Shown here: positions 1 through 10,869 of the stretch, piece by piece | How the letters are laid out: every line of letters begins with the position of its first letter | Numbering within the stretch: position 1 is the stretch's first letter | Position numbers and translations under genes: made by a program | Notes under the pieces: model-generated | What the model was told of the DNA's origin: nothing | The model's input: only the letters and a program-made list of their open reading frames with translations | Database searches by the model: none | Origin: Eretmocerus hayati | Lineage: Eukaryota > Arthropoda > Insecta > Hymenoptera > Aphelinidae | Direction of reading: 5' to 3' | Length of the DNA stretch: 64,000 nt | Assembly: GCA_029851415.1 (NCBI GenBank) | Contig: CM056742.1 | Coordinates: 114,268,246-114,332,245, forward strand

Positions 1-602
1 GGCGCGCGAAAGGAATACACTTTGTAGTCGACGAAGGGAGTGCGCCGGACGCGCATCCCAATAACGAAAGTACTCGATGCTTAAGAGGCTTTCATACGAT
101 ATTCATCGGCAATTTTGCATCTCTGAACGACTCGTTCAAGGCGTAACTCAATCATACCTCTCGGGAGATAAGACTACTGCGAACGCCACAAGAACACACT
201 TTACGACGTTCCTTGCACGTTCCGTTACAAAAATCGCCTTTTCTCTCGCTCAGTCTGCTATTAACCCATGCAGTTGATCATTAACGTTCGTGAGATATTG
301 TGCCTCAGGAATGAGAGTTACACTTGATCAGTGATAAACAGTGACCTGCCTTCCGAATCGACCATTCACAGCTATCGCGTAGTTAACTATCTGCGATATT
401 TTCTTCGTTCTTCAATAACAGATGATTATTCTTTTCAGAGACATCATAAATATTTCAGAAATTTTCACAAAATCATGTTGATGCGGGAGAGGCATCTAAT
501 TACAAACCGAGGCTGAATATCTGAGTTCAGAAGACAAATAGAATTGAAATGAAAATCTTCTAAATTTTTAGTTCTGCTGTTCTTCGTCCTACTTCCCCCT
601 GA

Positions 603-891
603 TTAATATACCCCGAATGTAAAACATACGGATCTCGATGCCCAGGACACGTGTTGGCGAATGGAATATTCGCTTTTTTCAACTGGGTTCCTGCCTTTTG
701 GCTGGACCCCGGTTGCCCCCATCAGCGCGGGGCAGGAATATACACCCTGCCAGCTCGTCAGTTTGGAGGACGACCACCACCAAATCACAAGTGATTCGGC
801 AGTGACCCGCTCTTCCTCCCCGACTACCGGATTCCGTGCTTGGCTCCCAGCACAAAGCCGAAACCCACCCCTCGGTGGGGGGTTCGGGACT
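603..891. other. GC-rich segment, left half of a split unique or retroelement-like sequence
   Basis: This G+C-rich sequence with a CCACCCCTCGGTGGGGGG hairpin stops at a 12-bp repeat and resumes at 2033 with the same composition. The two halves were evidently contiguous before the palindromic element inserted. The minus strand is open for 61 codons but matches nothing I recognise. The composition and isolation in A+T-rich DNA could fit a decayed non-LTR retrotransposon; I cannot show this. Confidence 0.4.
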
Positions 892-2032
892 CTTCTAGCT
901 TTCTATGTAATTAATTTTGACACTCGATCGATATGATCGGATATCGTATTTATCACTCGCGGGAATTTCAAATTATGAAGATGTAATTTTATCGGTCTTT
1001 GCGAGTTAAAGTCAGCAAATTTTGCTGAATTTTTAGCATCAATCGAGAATGGATTTTTTCTCCACTCTCGATCAATGCACCTTTAGAGCCTCGTATGGTT
1101 CCGAGGATGCATCTAAAGGATTTTGATGGAAAGGAATGAAAAGTAAAGATGAGAAATGAGAAACTTGATTAAAAATTTTGATTCTACGCTGATATTGTGC
1201 GTGTTTCGCCCTTCTCTCATTGCTCGGGCTTTTCCAAGTGGTGGAAGAGCAATGAGAGTTTACCACTGACACGCGGCTCAAGTGGCCGAATGTTCGATGG
1301 TTTGAACGCCCTTATATACGAAAGTTCATCTTCGTTATGCGCTTGCGAGAAAGGTCAATTTAACCCGCTATTTCCATTTGATTTCTCAACATTTTTACTT
1401 TGGCAGCTCTTCTTCTTGATCGAGAGTGGAGAAAAATCCATTCTCGATTGATGCTAAAAATTCAGCAAAATTTGCTGACTTTAACTCGCAAAGACCGATA
1501 AAATTACATCTTCATAATTTGAAATTCCCGCGAGTGATAAATACGATATCCGATCATATCGATCGAGTGTCAAAAGGCCGAAGAGCTGCCAAAGTAAAAA
1601 TGTTGAGAAATCAAATGGAAATAGCGGGTTAAATTGACCTTTCTCGCAAGCGCATAACGAAGATGAACTTTCGTATATAAGGGCGTTCAAACCATCGAAC
1701 ATTCGGCCACTTGAGCCGCGTGTCAGTGGTAAACTCTCATTGCTCTTCCACCACTTTGAAAAGCCCGGGCAATGAGAGAAGGGCGAAACACGCACAATAT
1801 CAGCGTAGAATCCAAATTTTTCATAAAGTTTCTCATTTCTCATCTTTACTTTTCATTCCTTTCCATCAAAATCCTTTAGATGCATCCTCGCAACCCATAC
1901 GAGGCTCTAAAGGTGCATTGATCGAGAGTGGAGAAAAATCCATTCTCGATTGATGCTAAAAATTCAGCAAAATTTGCTGACTTTAACTCGCAAGGACCGA
2001 TAAAATTACATCTTCATAATCTTCTAGCTTTC
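892..2032. mobile_element. Compound foldback transposon flanked by a 12-bp direct repeat
   Basis: CTTCTAGCTTTC occurs at 892-903 and exactly again at 2021-2032, bounding 1117 bp of inverted repeats. The order is V (904-972), U (973-1077), W (1078-1412), then inverted U and V (1413-1578), inverted W (1579-1918) and inverted U (1919-2020). This looks like one V-U-W-U'-V' element fused head to head with a second, truncated W'-U' copy. W contains a TATATA stretch at 1312-1317 but no open frame of note. A 12-bp duplication is longer than the 8-11 bp of hAT or Mutator families, so the class is open. The right end lacks V. Confidence 0.75.
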
Positions 2033-2330
2033 CTTGGAGCCCCACGGTTGATGGATAAGTTGTCCAGGCACGCATTGTTATCGCCCGGAGACGATTCCAA
2101 TGCGAGTCCCTAGACTCACCCTTTCCCGGGGTGCCGCGTGGAGATGTGCAGTCTTAATAACGCTCCGGCGGGCACTGACTCGGTCCGGGAGCTCGCGAGG
2201 AGCTCGTCAGACTCCAGGAATGAGGCACCAAGGTCCCCCAACCTCCTTTGCGGATGTGTTTGGGAATGGGTTGGAACAGACAACATTTAACGTCATGATT
2301 CGAATAATACTTCTGGGAATCGTATAGGCT
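2033..2330. other. GC-rich segment, right half of the sequence split at 892
   Basis: This continues the G+C-rich segment ending at 891 once the foldback element and one copy of the 12-bp repeat are removed. It includes CCTTTCCCGGGGTGCC and GGGAGCTCGCGAGGAGCTC, which can pair locally. No reading frame crosses the junction convincingly. After 2330 the composition returns to A+T-rich DNA with a short C-run near 2361. Confidence 0.4.
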
Positions 2331-2984
2331 TCAATTAGGATACTCTCGACCCCGCCAGCTCCCCCCCCCTTGTTGAACGAAGTTGGAGTTGGGGATTTTC
2401 AAAACGTTTATTCAAGTCTGAGATTCATTCGATAATTGATTTCATTCATGATACCTCGTGCTCAGATTACATGCTTTCCTTGATCCACTCGTGAATATCA
2501 AAAATTACCCCGGTAAAAGAATCAGGGGCTTACGGTCGCAATACTGAGCTTATCACGGACATAATCTCACCGCAGCAAACTGTGCAATATTCTACTGCCG
2601 CGAATACGGCCGTCGTCTACGCCTAAAAAACTGGCTCACATAAATATTAGTTGCCACGATTTTACTCGGGGAAGTTAAGAGAACCGCCGAGTTCGTTCGT
2701 CGTGTAAGAAAATTACCTAGAACAAGAGCATAGAACTCGAACCCTCAGCGTTCGGTCTGCAAATTTGAACCACCAGAGGTAAATCTGGCCTCACACAGTC
2801 TCTCGCGCGCTCAGCGCGGGCATAATGCAATCGTATTACCTGTAAAGCGGTACCGCAGAGGTAAAGCGAAGCGGCGCGAGTGAGTCTGGGATGTTCGTCT
2901 CTAACGCGCCTTCGCGAAGTCGGTATCTCTCGCTCGGGGCCCAGCGTGCACGGCCATCCACAGTTGCTGAGGCTGAAGCTGGCG

Positions 2985-3232
2985 TTAGGGTGTGCCCACA
3001 AATGATGCACATGTGTGTATGTATGTATGCTGTGTTCATGCGCATATATGCAATGCACACGTGCACATGTGTAGCTCGTCAGATCTGAGCAAAAAATCTC
3101 TGATTTGAGCCGGTTTGTAAGTTTTCTCCATCATTACCGGCTGATCCACAGCAGAGATCTGCGAGTTCAGGCTGTTTCCGACTCAAATTTGATGACTTTT
3201 ACATTTGCACGTGTATCGTGGACACACCCTTG
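2985..3232. mobile_element. MITE, GGGTGYGYCC family, copy 1 (TTA target)
   Basis: The element spans 2988-3229, starting GGGTGTGCCCACAAATGATG and ending in the inverted GTGTATCGTGGACACACCC. It is flanked by TTA on the left and TTG on the right. It shares termini and the internal ACCGGCTGATCCA string with the copy at 15770. A 3-bp TTA/TAA duplication with GGG termini points to PIF/Harbinger. Long alternating purine-pyrimidine runs (CACATGTGTGTATG, GCACACGTGCACATGTG) fill both subterminal regions. It carries no coding capacity. Confidence 0.8.
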
Positions 3233-3618
3233 AGGCGATGCGGTCACCGTGCACTATGCAGGCTGAAAGTTATTCGCACTTTTATCAAATTTGCTTGCGA
3301 TTTGGGTGCAACGACGAGAAGACCCGCGTTTATTATCATCTAACTTGAGTTCGTCTTCTCGTCGTTTAGTCCAAATTGCAAGAATATCGGAGAAAAATGG
3401 GAATAACTTGAGCGCAGGCACCTCCTAACCTATAATACAGGCACTTTGTAATTCTCACTTTTATCCGATTCTTTTGAGATTTGAGCTAAGCGACGAGAAG
3501 ACGAACTCAAGTTAGATGATAGTAAACGAGGGTCTTCTCGTCGTTTCACCCAAATCGCAAGCAAATTTGATAAAAGTGCAAATAACTTTCAGCGTGCACG
3601 GTGACCGCATCGCCTTAA
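3230..3618. mobile_element. Foldback MITE with TTAA-type target, copy 1
   Basis: The element runs from GGCGATGCGGTCACCGTGC at 3234 to its inverted copy ending at 3614. It is bounded by TTGA (3230-3233) and TTAA (3615-3618), most simply a TTAA duplication with one change. The arms include CTGAAAGTTATT, TCAAATTTGCTTGCGATTTG and the repeated CGACGAGAAGAC. A TTAA target suggests piggyBac or Kolobok, although the termini do not begin CCC as piggyBac usually does. It abuts the previous MITE with no gap. Confidence 0.75.
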
Positions 3619-4963
3619 GAGCATAGTTCAAGAATTTTGACTCGAGCGATCTTACGGACCCGTAATCGAACGACGTGCAGAGATTGAGAAAATGACTCAC
3701 GATATCCACCCCACAGCGTCATTAGACTGACAAAACATGCCGCGACTGGTGCAGGACGATTTTGAGGGCTATGATGGGCGAGCTGCAGCTCGGCACTGAA
3801 GACCATTGTAGATATATTCGATTCAAAGGACGGAGCGGAATGAAAGATGTTTTTATGGGTTTTGTTAGCTCGAAGCAGAAGGGCGAGGGGTTAGTGAGAG
3901 GGCAAATAGGAGATCCAGAAGGATGGGGAAGACAGCGCAGGTAGAGGACGAAAGAAATGGGCCACAGAGCTATGAATGTTCGAGGACGCGCGCACAGCCC
4001 ACGACATGAATCTTCCAGAGCTCGAAAATTCAAAGAATCCATTCCCTCTAAAGAATTTGGACTAAGGCGGCGCGGCGCGGCGCGACGGACGGCCCGGTTT
4101 CGTTTTCCTATACCCTCTTGGTGCCCATCTCCGCTCAACTTTTTCATGTTTTTCATTTTTTCCTTGCCGGCGCACCTCATTCTTTCATCCTTCTTGAACA
4201 GAGGCTACTCGGGCTATTCTATCTTTGTCTCTCTATCCCACCGTACCTCATCTCCTTCAACCTACTCTTACACATTCATTACAATCCTAAACATGTTTCG
4301 CATTGCATAATAATCATTATGTCTTTTCGACCTAAATTGTATATTCTCTCCCTTTGATTTCCCTTTACTCATCCTTCTTTTGAGTCCAGAAAGTCAATCG
4401 AATTATATCTCTACTTTCTGCGAACTCTTGTCTCCAAGCTTGTGTTCTTAATTTTTCTGTGACTCCGTCCATATCACTACTAACTTGTATACATTATATA
4501 TTAAGGAGTCAACGCACCTTGTACCATAAAGTTCTTTGATTACATCGACTATTAAAATTTTTTTTCTATTGATCCTCATCAATCAGAAATTTCACATCAC
4601 CATAACAGTGTAAAGTTGTTTTATAAAACAATGTGTTATTATATTACACCGCTTAGAGAGGATATACATTGGCCTCCCCCTCTTACGTGCCGCATGCCTA
4701 CCCAATTGGATTCTGCACTATTTTTTTTTTTTTTTTTTAGGCCTTGGCATCGGACGCTCAAAAAATCGGTGAATGAATGTAGGGTTCCAGTGCCATGCGG
4801 GGAAAGCTGGTGTGATAAGACATGGCTGGATGAAGCGTCAGTCAAGTCAGGAACGTTAAATTACAACAAAGTCGTAAATGCGCAGGAAAAACGATTACGT
4901 TATCGCTCGTTCACGCTCCACCGCGAGAGGCGCGCGAAAAATAGCATGATGTCACTTGGTACC
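3619..4963. other. Anonymous non-coding stretch
   Basis: I see no supported gene. Pyrimidine-rich sequence lies near 4100-4460, and an 18-base T-run occupies 4721-4738. Short frames on both strands have no recognisable domains. Confidence 0.55.
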
Positions 4964-5242
4964 TAAAGGCGTGTCTCCAATTCAAGCGCATGCCATCCCA
5001 CGGCGCACGACACGGCGCGCCGCAGGCACACAGGCTCACGCGCCAATGCTTGCTTTTGTTCACAAAGCGCGTATGTTGACATTTTCCAACTCTTGGACAT
5101 TGAGAGAGCATTTTCATATCCAAAACTCGCGATAGCATGTGAGACAATGAGTGTTCAAACAGAAACCGGTATTATTGCACGAACCTGTGAGGTTAGGGTG
5201 CGCCGTGAAATGATATGTGCTTGAATTAGAGACACGCCCTAG
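4964..5242. mobile_element. MITE related to the GGGTGYGYCC family, copy 3
   Basis: The left terminus AGGCGTGTCTCCAATTCAAG (4967) is mirrored by the right terminus, which reads GGGCGTGTCTCTAATTCAAG on the minus strand and ends at 5239. The flanks are TAA and TAG. Size (273 bp) and terminal pattern (GGGYGYGTCYCCAA) resemble the copies at 2988 and 15770, but the inner sequence differs, so it is a sister subfamily. Confidence 0.7.
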
Positions 5243-8200
5243 TGTGTGTGTGACATGTTATGTGAGCGTGTTGGATACAGATGAGAGGTCAACGTGGCAG
5301 CGACTCCGCATCATGGAACTCGATTCGGTACGAAACGAATCTTCCGCGAACCTCCAATTGAGATTTCAAGCACCATTGTTCGGAATAAATTTACAGAAAT
5401 TTAGCCTCATACGTGACCTAGGGGTCAGAAAATGTCAACAAATACCTTAGTTGTATTCGAGCGCAGCAATGAGTTCTTGACGATGTCTAAGATAGTTTGA
5501 TTCACCGGGCAAGAACAAACATTAAACTCAACCCACAGCGTCGTGAAAGGCGTAAATGAGGGTCGATTTCAAAATAACGATTCAAACGCAGCAAGCTCAC
5601 GCGCGCACACCTATCGCTAAGTGTCTAATAGTCGTTGCGGCGGCTCATTACTTCCACGCGTTCCTCTGCGCGAGGCGGTTCCCGAGCTGATGTGAGGCTG
5701 CATTAAATATCTATGGTCTGTACAGATATTGCGAGAAGATGACATTTTCACACATATCTGTCATAGATCGCCCTCTTATCCTACGAAGGCGAATAAGCCC
5801 CGTAATACCCCGATGCTTGGGCCGAAAATTCTGTCGACAGAATTTTCCGATCCGAGCATCCGGGTATTCTCGAGTTCATCCACCTCCCTATACGTTTGGG
5901 GAATTATCATTCTTCTCGCCTCAGAATTTTTTGCCCGGGAGTCCGGGTATCTGCGGGCAATCCTAGGTTGTGGCATATATTTCTCTCTTATACAAATTAA
6001 CATATCGCGCGCAGACTCAATTGACCCTCTATATTTTGGGATTGACTATTCCTTACTCAAGATCTCATGAATTCGCAAATCAAGGACTTCATGTCTAATA
6101 TTTCCATTCATCTTCCATGCACCTCACATACCATGCCTACCATGCTCAAGAATTTTTCCATCAAGCAAATCCTCTACGCGTGAGATACCTTCAATACCGA
6201 TGTTCAAGCCTATACCGTGGCCTCAAATTGCGGAGTTCTGAGAGATCCAGGAATATCCATTATGGTCAGTGGCTTTCAGATTGACCGTCATGTCAAGTTC
6301 TGGATTAACTCGTTGTCAGTCTCAATTACACAAATTCTAAAAAAATTATGACAGGAATTTCAAATCCTCTGTTCAAGCACCTCACAGAACCAGAATCTAG
6401 TCTCTTGCGTACATTCAAAGAGTCAGAAAAATTCTCGAGGATGTAAAATAGAGGGCGAACTTCTACATTAGGCCAATTCAGTTGTCTATCGAGTATCAAC
6501 GCTAGTTGTATTATCTACAAGTCGAATCATTTAAAAGAGGCGAGCTCTGTCGGTAACTGGTCACTTTGAGGTCAATTGAATGAGTTTCAAGGGAAAAGAG
6601 TAAATTGTATTCTTAGGTTGATCGTCCAACTGATTTCTGAAATTGAATACATTCTGACAAGTTTCCTCAGCATCGAAACAGAATAACTTCTGAGTACATT
6701 ACACGTCATCACTGAAGCAAAAACAGTTTTACTCACGCTGTGAGCATCCATTTCAATCGCGCCCGTGCATCGAAATTTATCTCGAAATTCACCGCATAGA
6801 TCAATATTTATTATCGTTCCCTTTCAGAAAAATCATCAAAATGAAACTGTATGGGTTAATCGACACTGTCACTATACGTAGATCGTTGCACGATTAGATC
6901 AAATTTTGAAACGTGAGTGTAGTATATTCGAATCGAAACGACTGATGAACTAGCTCTGTGCGCTCGGCCTGAGTACCCCTAGAATTGGGCAATTGAATTG
7001 CTCTCTCCTAGCTACGAATCCAAAGATCCGATAGGACAGGCTGTCTCGCGAAGCAAGCTGCTAATATGCTTAGGACTCGAATGACTGGTTCGCGGGTCGT
7101 GTGAGGAGCTATGAGGGGCGTCACGTCGCACCTCGAGAGCCTTCGCAACTGCGCTCGAGACGATCGGAGACGATGGTCTCTGAACATCCGCATACACGTA
7201 CTTCTCATCGCCCTCTTCATTGTGAGAAAATAGAGCCGAGTGTAATAGCCATCTCGCTGCGATTGATCACCACTGTTCATCTAAAGCTGACTCTCGCACT
7301 GGAGTCACCTTCAATGATTGCACGTGAAAGTGGCCTGTTCGACAATGCCGATGGGTACGATGCATTCGAAGAGAGACCATATTATGACCTCGTCGACGAA
7401 TGCTCCTACTGAAACTGAAAATGAAGGGCCAAACACATCAGGGGTCGAATCGGCGAGATCCTTCATTGTATAGTCGTGAACAGCCCATAGTGGTTCGAAC
7501 TACGATGGATACACGCATGCAGCCTCTTCTAATCCACAATGAAGACTCACGGTGGATTGCGGGAATAGAGCTATACGAGAGGCAAGATGGAGAGAAAGAT
7601 AAATGATCCCGAGTTTATTCCCGCTTTCAAAATCGAATTCATCCGGAGACTATAGAAGCCCACATGTGTATAGGTACGCGGGTCTAAAGGTAGAATCATC
7701 GCGCTAGCCTCACCTGTGAATCACAGAACAGACCAGTCGTTTTTTAGTCACGCTGGAATGCGTACATCATCGTTGCTCCTCCATTCCCATCGATCTATTT
7801 GGGTCCCCGTCCCCATGCATGACGAGCTATTCAAAGGCCACTCGATCACCTTCTCATCTGCTGAAAGCATGAATCGATTCATTTCATTTAAATTGCGCCG
7901 AAGCACCGTCAAATCTTGAACTCAACTTTCACGAAACTTGAAAGTATGTGCCTGAAAATGCAGATATGATCAGGTGCATCCGAGTAGCATGTATTTAAGT
8001 AAAAGTTTCTACGGATGGTCTTAGACGCCAACGGAGCATTGGTACACCAGATTTTCTCAGTGCATTATGAGCTAGAGTTCAGAAATTTGCCTTTTTCGCG
8101 TCGAGGATATTTGGAACCTCCAAACCCGAGCTCTATGACAAGCGGACGGAAAGGTCTCAAGCTATTGAATAACTGTGGTGGACATGTACGGACCTGGTCG

Positions 8201-8945
8201 TATTCAGCCGATAATTTCGACCTAAATCTGCATGTCTCTGTTCAACTCCAAATTCATATAAAATATTCAGCATCCACCTGGCCATCATCAATTCACATAC
8301 GTCCGTTACTTTTGATTATTTTGCTTGAGCGCGGGAATGCTTTTTTTTAATCGTTGTCGATCCTTGTTCTCAGAGCTACCTCTTTTACTTCTCATGAGCA
8401 TCAGGCCTCGCTGGTGCTCGCCACAGTCACAATTGGAAAACGGTACACTCGATGATTTGTGCGTCCACTTTCGAAGATAGCGAGGGAAAGGGGCCAGAAG
8501 AAAGGAGGTGAGTAAGCTAAGAACAGTGGATGCAAGGAGCATATAGAGGAGAAGGGCAAAGCGAAGGTGCGCGACTTCGCGTGCTCGTTGTGTAAAAATA
8601 AAGACTATGTGCAACGCAAGTACGGGGATTCAGACATTACGGGATCTCATTCAAATTTAATGATCCTCCATAACGCACCTCGCCCCAGTTTTTTTCTTCC
8701 GAATGGCACGTCACATTTTTGAATTGAAGAGTTCAGAAAGGCTGCCCGGTCCACGGCTTCGGGATTTATTCCAGACCGCGCTGCTTCAACGAACGGAATC
8801 CAATGATTGACAAATTTTCTCGCAGTTTTCGATGCATCAGAAAGGTTCTCCCAACGGAATGAGTCTCCCGTAAACTAGATCGATGATTTTGACATTGCTC
8901 ATCGAAAACCTCATAGTAGCTTTGCTTAGACAAATAGTCAAACTC
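5243..8945. other. Anonymous non-coding stretch with one small hairpin
   Basis: Apart from the hairpin at 5803-5869, I see no gene, repeat array or transposon terminus. Many overlapping frames of 60-110 codons in 7.0-8.6 kb lie on both strands at once and have no domain signature. Confidence 0.55.
5803..5869. repeat. Perfect 22-bp palindrome inside a longer hairpin
   Basis: A self-complementary 22-bp core at 5825-5846, centred on GTCGAC, lies between imperfect arms AATACCCCGATGCT and its inverted partner AGCATCCGGGTATT. The whole could fold into a stem of about 30 bp. No target duplication is visible. It may be a tiny foldback remnant or a structured RNA; I cannot tell. Confidence 0.6.
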
Positions 8946-9140
8946 TGACCAGGAGGGGCCAGGGAGCGCGGGTCACGGATTCGACTGAAACTCTGGGAAT
9001 AGTCTTCTTTTAGCCTCAAAAAATGATACCCCAATCCGCAGAGTCGCTCAAGCGTTTCCGAGTTACAGCCTATGACCTATGCAATCCAGTATATCTATAT
9101 ATATATATCATTTTTTCACATATATATATATATACTAGGG
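8946..9140. mobile_element. CMAGGRGAG palindromic element, truncated left half
   Basis: It starts CCAGGAGGGGCCAGGGAG at 8949 after TGA. It contains the family blocks CTGAAACTCTGGGAATAGTC, GCTCAAGCGTTTCCGAG and TTACAGCC, then an (AT)n loop at 9091-9135. The right arm is missing: sequence after 9135 does not mirror the left arm. The loop therefore marks the breakage point. Confidence 0.7.
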
Positions 9141-9299
9141 GGACAAGCCTCCCTGCTTGCTCCACTTGCCAACCCCCGCTGCCCCTGATTATTGATTTGA
9201 AAAAGTGAAAAATCAATAATCCATCCGTAGCGACATTAATTCAACACACATATCGAATGTGTCTACTATTTACATTCGAAGTTGTTGACTTTCAAACGC

Positions 9300-9345
9300 G
9301 TGATGGATAGATGGATAGATGGATGGATGTATGGATAAATGACTG
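9300..9345. repeat. (GATA/GGAT)n microsatellite
   Basis: Roughly ten imperfect tetranucleotide units of GGATAGAT and GGATGGAT type sit in anonymous A+T-rich DNA. Confidence 0.85.
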
Positions 9346-10354
9346 GCAGATTATCCGGAAACGCACACTGAATACGCTATAGCACTATTTTTCGCTGGAT
9401 TCATTAATTCGCTGAATAATCCAGAGGCACTCCGGACAGCTTTCATCATACTCTCAAAAGAACAAAGGAATTGAGCTACCGCAGACGTATTGGCCTCCAC
9501 AGAAAAGCCAGGAACTGAATGAAACGAAAGAAAAACGTTGATACATCTTGTATTATAATTGCACATCTTTTTGGAAAACACGCGCAGTAGGGCAGGTACC
9601 AAGTACTGTGAACATGTTACAAGTACCCTAAAAATGAGGTGATAATTCCCCTCCACTGAGACTCTAGACGCTCCACGAGTATCATACGTTTGAACGAAGG
9701 CTGCAGCAGAGCCACAATTTTTTAACAATCGGTGGAGCATTCAGACATATTTCAATTCTGACTTTTGCAACAGTCCACAAACATTTTGTACCCCTACCTT
9801 CCTCCCCGTGGTTTGCCGTAGTTTTTTGGGTAAATAGAAAAAATATTTCTTATGGCAGAAAGCACTGTGATAAGAAATCTAAGGCACTAAGAGCACATTC
9901 TGATCCAGGAATTTCTAACAACTGATTATAGAGTGTCTTTTGCACTCAAGGAGGAAAAAAATATAACAAAATGCAGTAGAAAGTATATGTAAAAACGTTT
10001 TCCTTATACGTAGATAAGTCTAAGTAGCTGGGGCTGTGGACCCCTCACTCCTCTCCGTAGTCTCGCACCCCCAATATTTTCAGACCTCCCCCCCCCACTC
10101 CTTGCTGTTTACGCAGTTTAAGGATGGCTCCTTAGTTACTACATTCAAATTATCAATTGCATACAATTTTCATACTTTAACCACTGTGTTTGCTAAATGA
10201 CATGCTCCAGGTCGTATACTTTCATTTCCCCTGCAGTGATACTTTTCGAATCCAAAATGTGGCGCTTACGACGTTGGGATGAACAATGAAATGATTTTTG
10301 ATGATATACCTTCGAAAAAAGAGCCAATAAGTGAGTTGAATTGGTAATGTTTCA

Positions 10355-10803
10355 ACTATAATACATGATTTTTACAAAATTTTTGTCGCTGCTCTGGAGG
10401 AGATCGAAGGATATCTCAAGGATCAATTCGTTCAAAAGAATAAGAACAAGGAAAATGGAATTCTGGGTGTAATTACGAACGGACGTCAAAAGCTCGATAC
10501 TATTGTTGTGAAAGATGAAAACGAGAAAATTGAATCGTGCGATCGTGGAGTGAAGTTAAAAGTTTGCAGTGGCCTACAAGAGAATGGTTGATTCTGTAAT
10601 CAATCAGATGAAATTGAAAAGAATCGTGTCGAAATTGATTTCATTGAGTGGTCTTTACAGGTTCAACGTACATGGAGAAAGTGAAGGGTGTAGATAAATT
10701 GAAATTGTTAGGTGGTGAATAGATGGAAATTGAGAAACTGATTTTGGGAAATAAAGTTCATGTTGTGGAAGAGTCTTCCGTCACCAAAGATATTGTCTAT
10801 TGA
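10355..10803 (+). pseudogene. Decayed two-exon coding remnant of unknown family
   Basis: A frame without a usable start is open from about 10355 to 10586 and reads as sensible protein (for example EEIEGYLKDQFVQKNKNKEN). A GT at 10587 and a TCTTTACAG acceptor ending at 10660 bound a 74-nt intron. Removing it keeps the reading frame, giving GSTYMEKVKGVDKLKLLGGE, then an in-frame TAG at 10720-10722, then MEIEKLILGNKVHVVEES to a TGA at 10801-10803. AATAAA follows at 10861. Lysine- and glutamate-rich composition and a frame-restoring intron argue for a real gene structure. The missing start and internal stop argue for decay, or for upstream exons and an early stop. I do not recognise the family. 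Confidence 0.4.
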
Positions 10804-10869
10804 TTTTTGATTCACAGCACAGATATACTGTGAAATTTTTCTAATTCATATTTTTTTTGGAATAAATAT

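Noticed and set aside
603..788. GC-rich segment as a named non-LTR retrotransposon
   Set aside because: No endonuclease or reverse-transcriptase motif is visible, so only a generic description is justified.
7480..7510. TGGTTCGAACTACG resembling a tRNA T-arm
   Set aside because: No acceptor stem, D-arm or anticodon arm can be placed upstream, and the T-stem has a mismatch.
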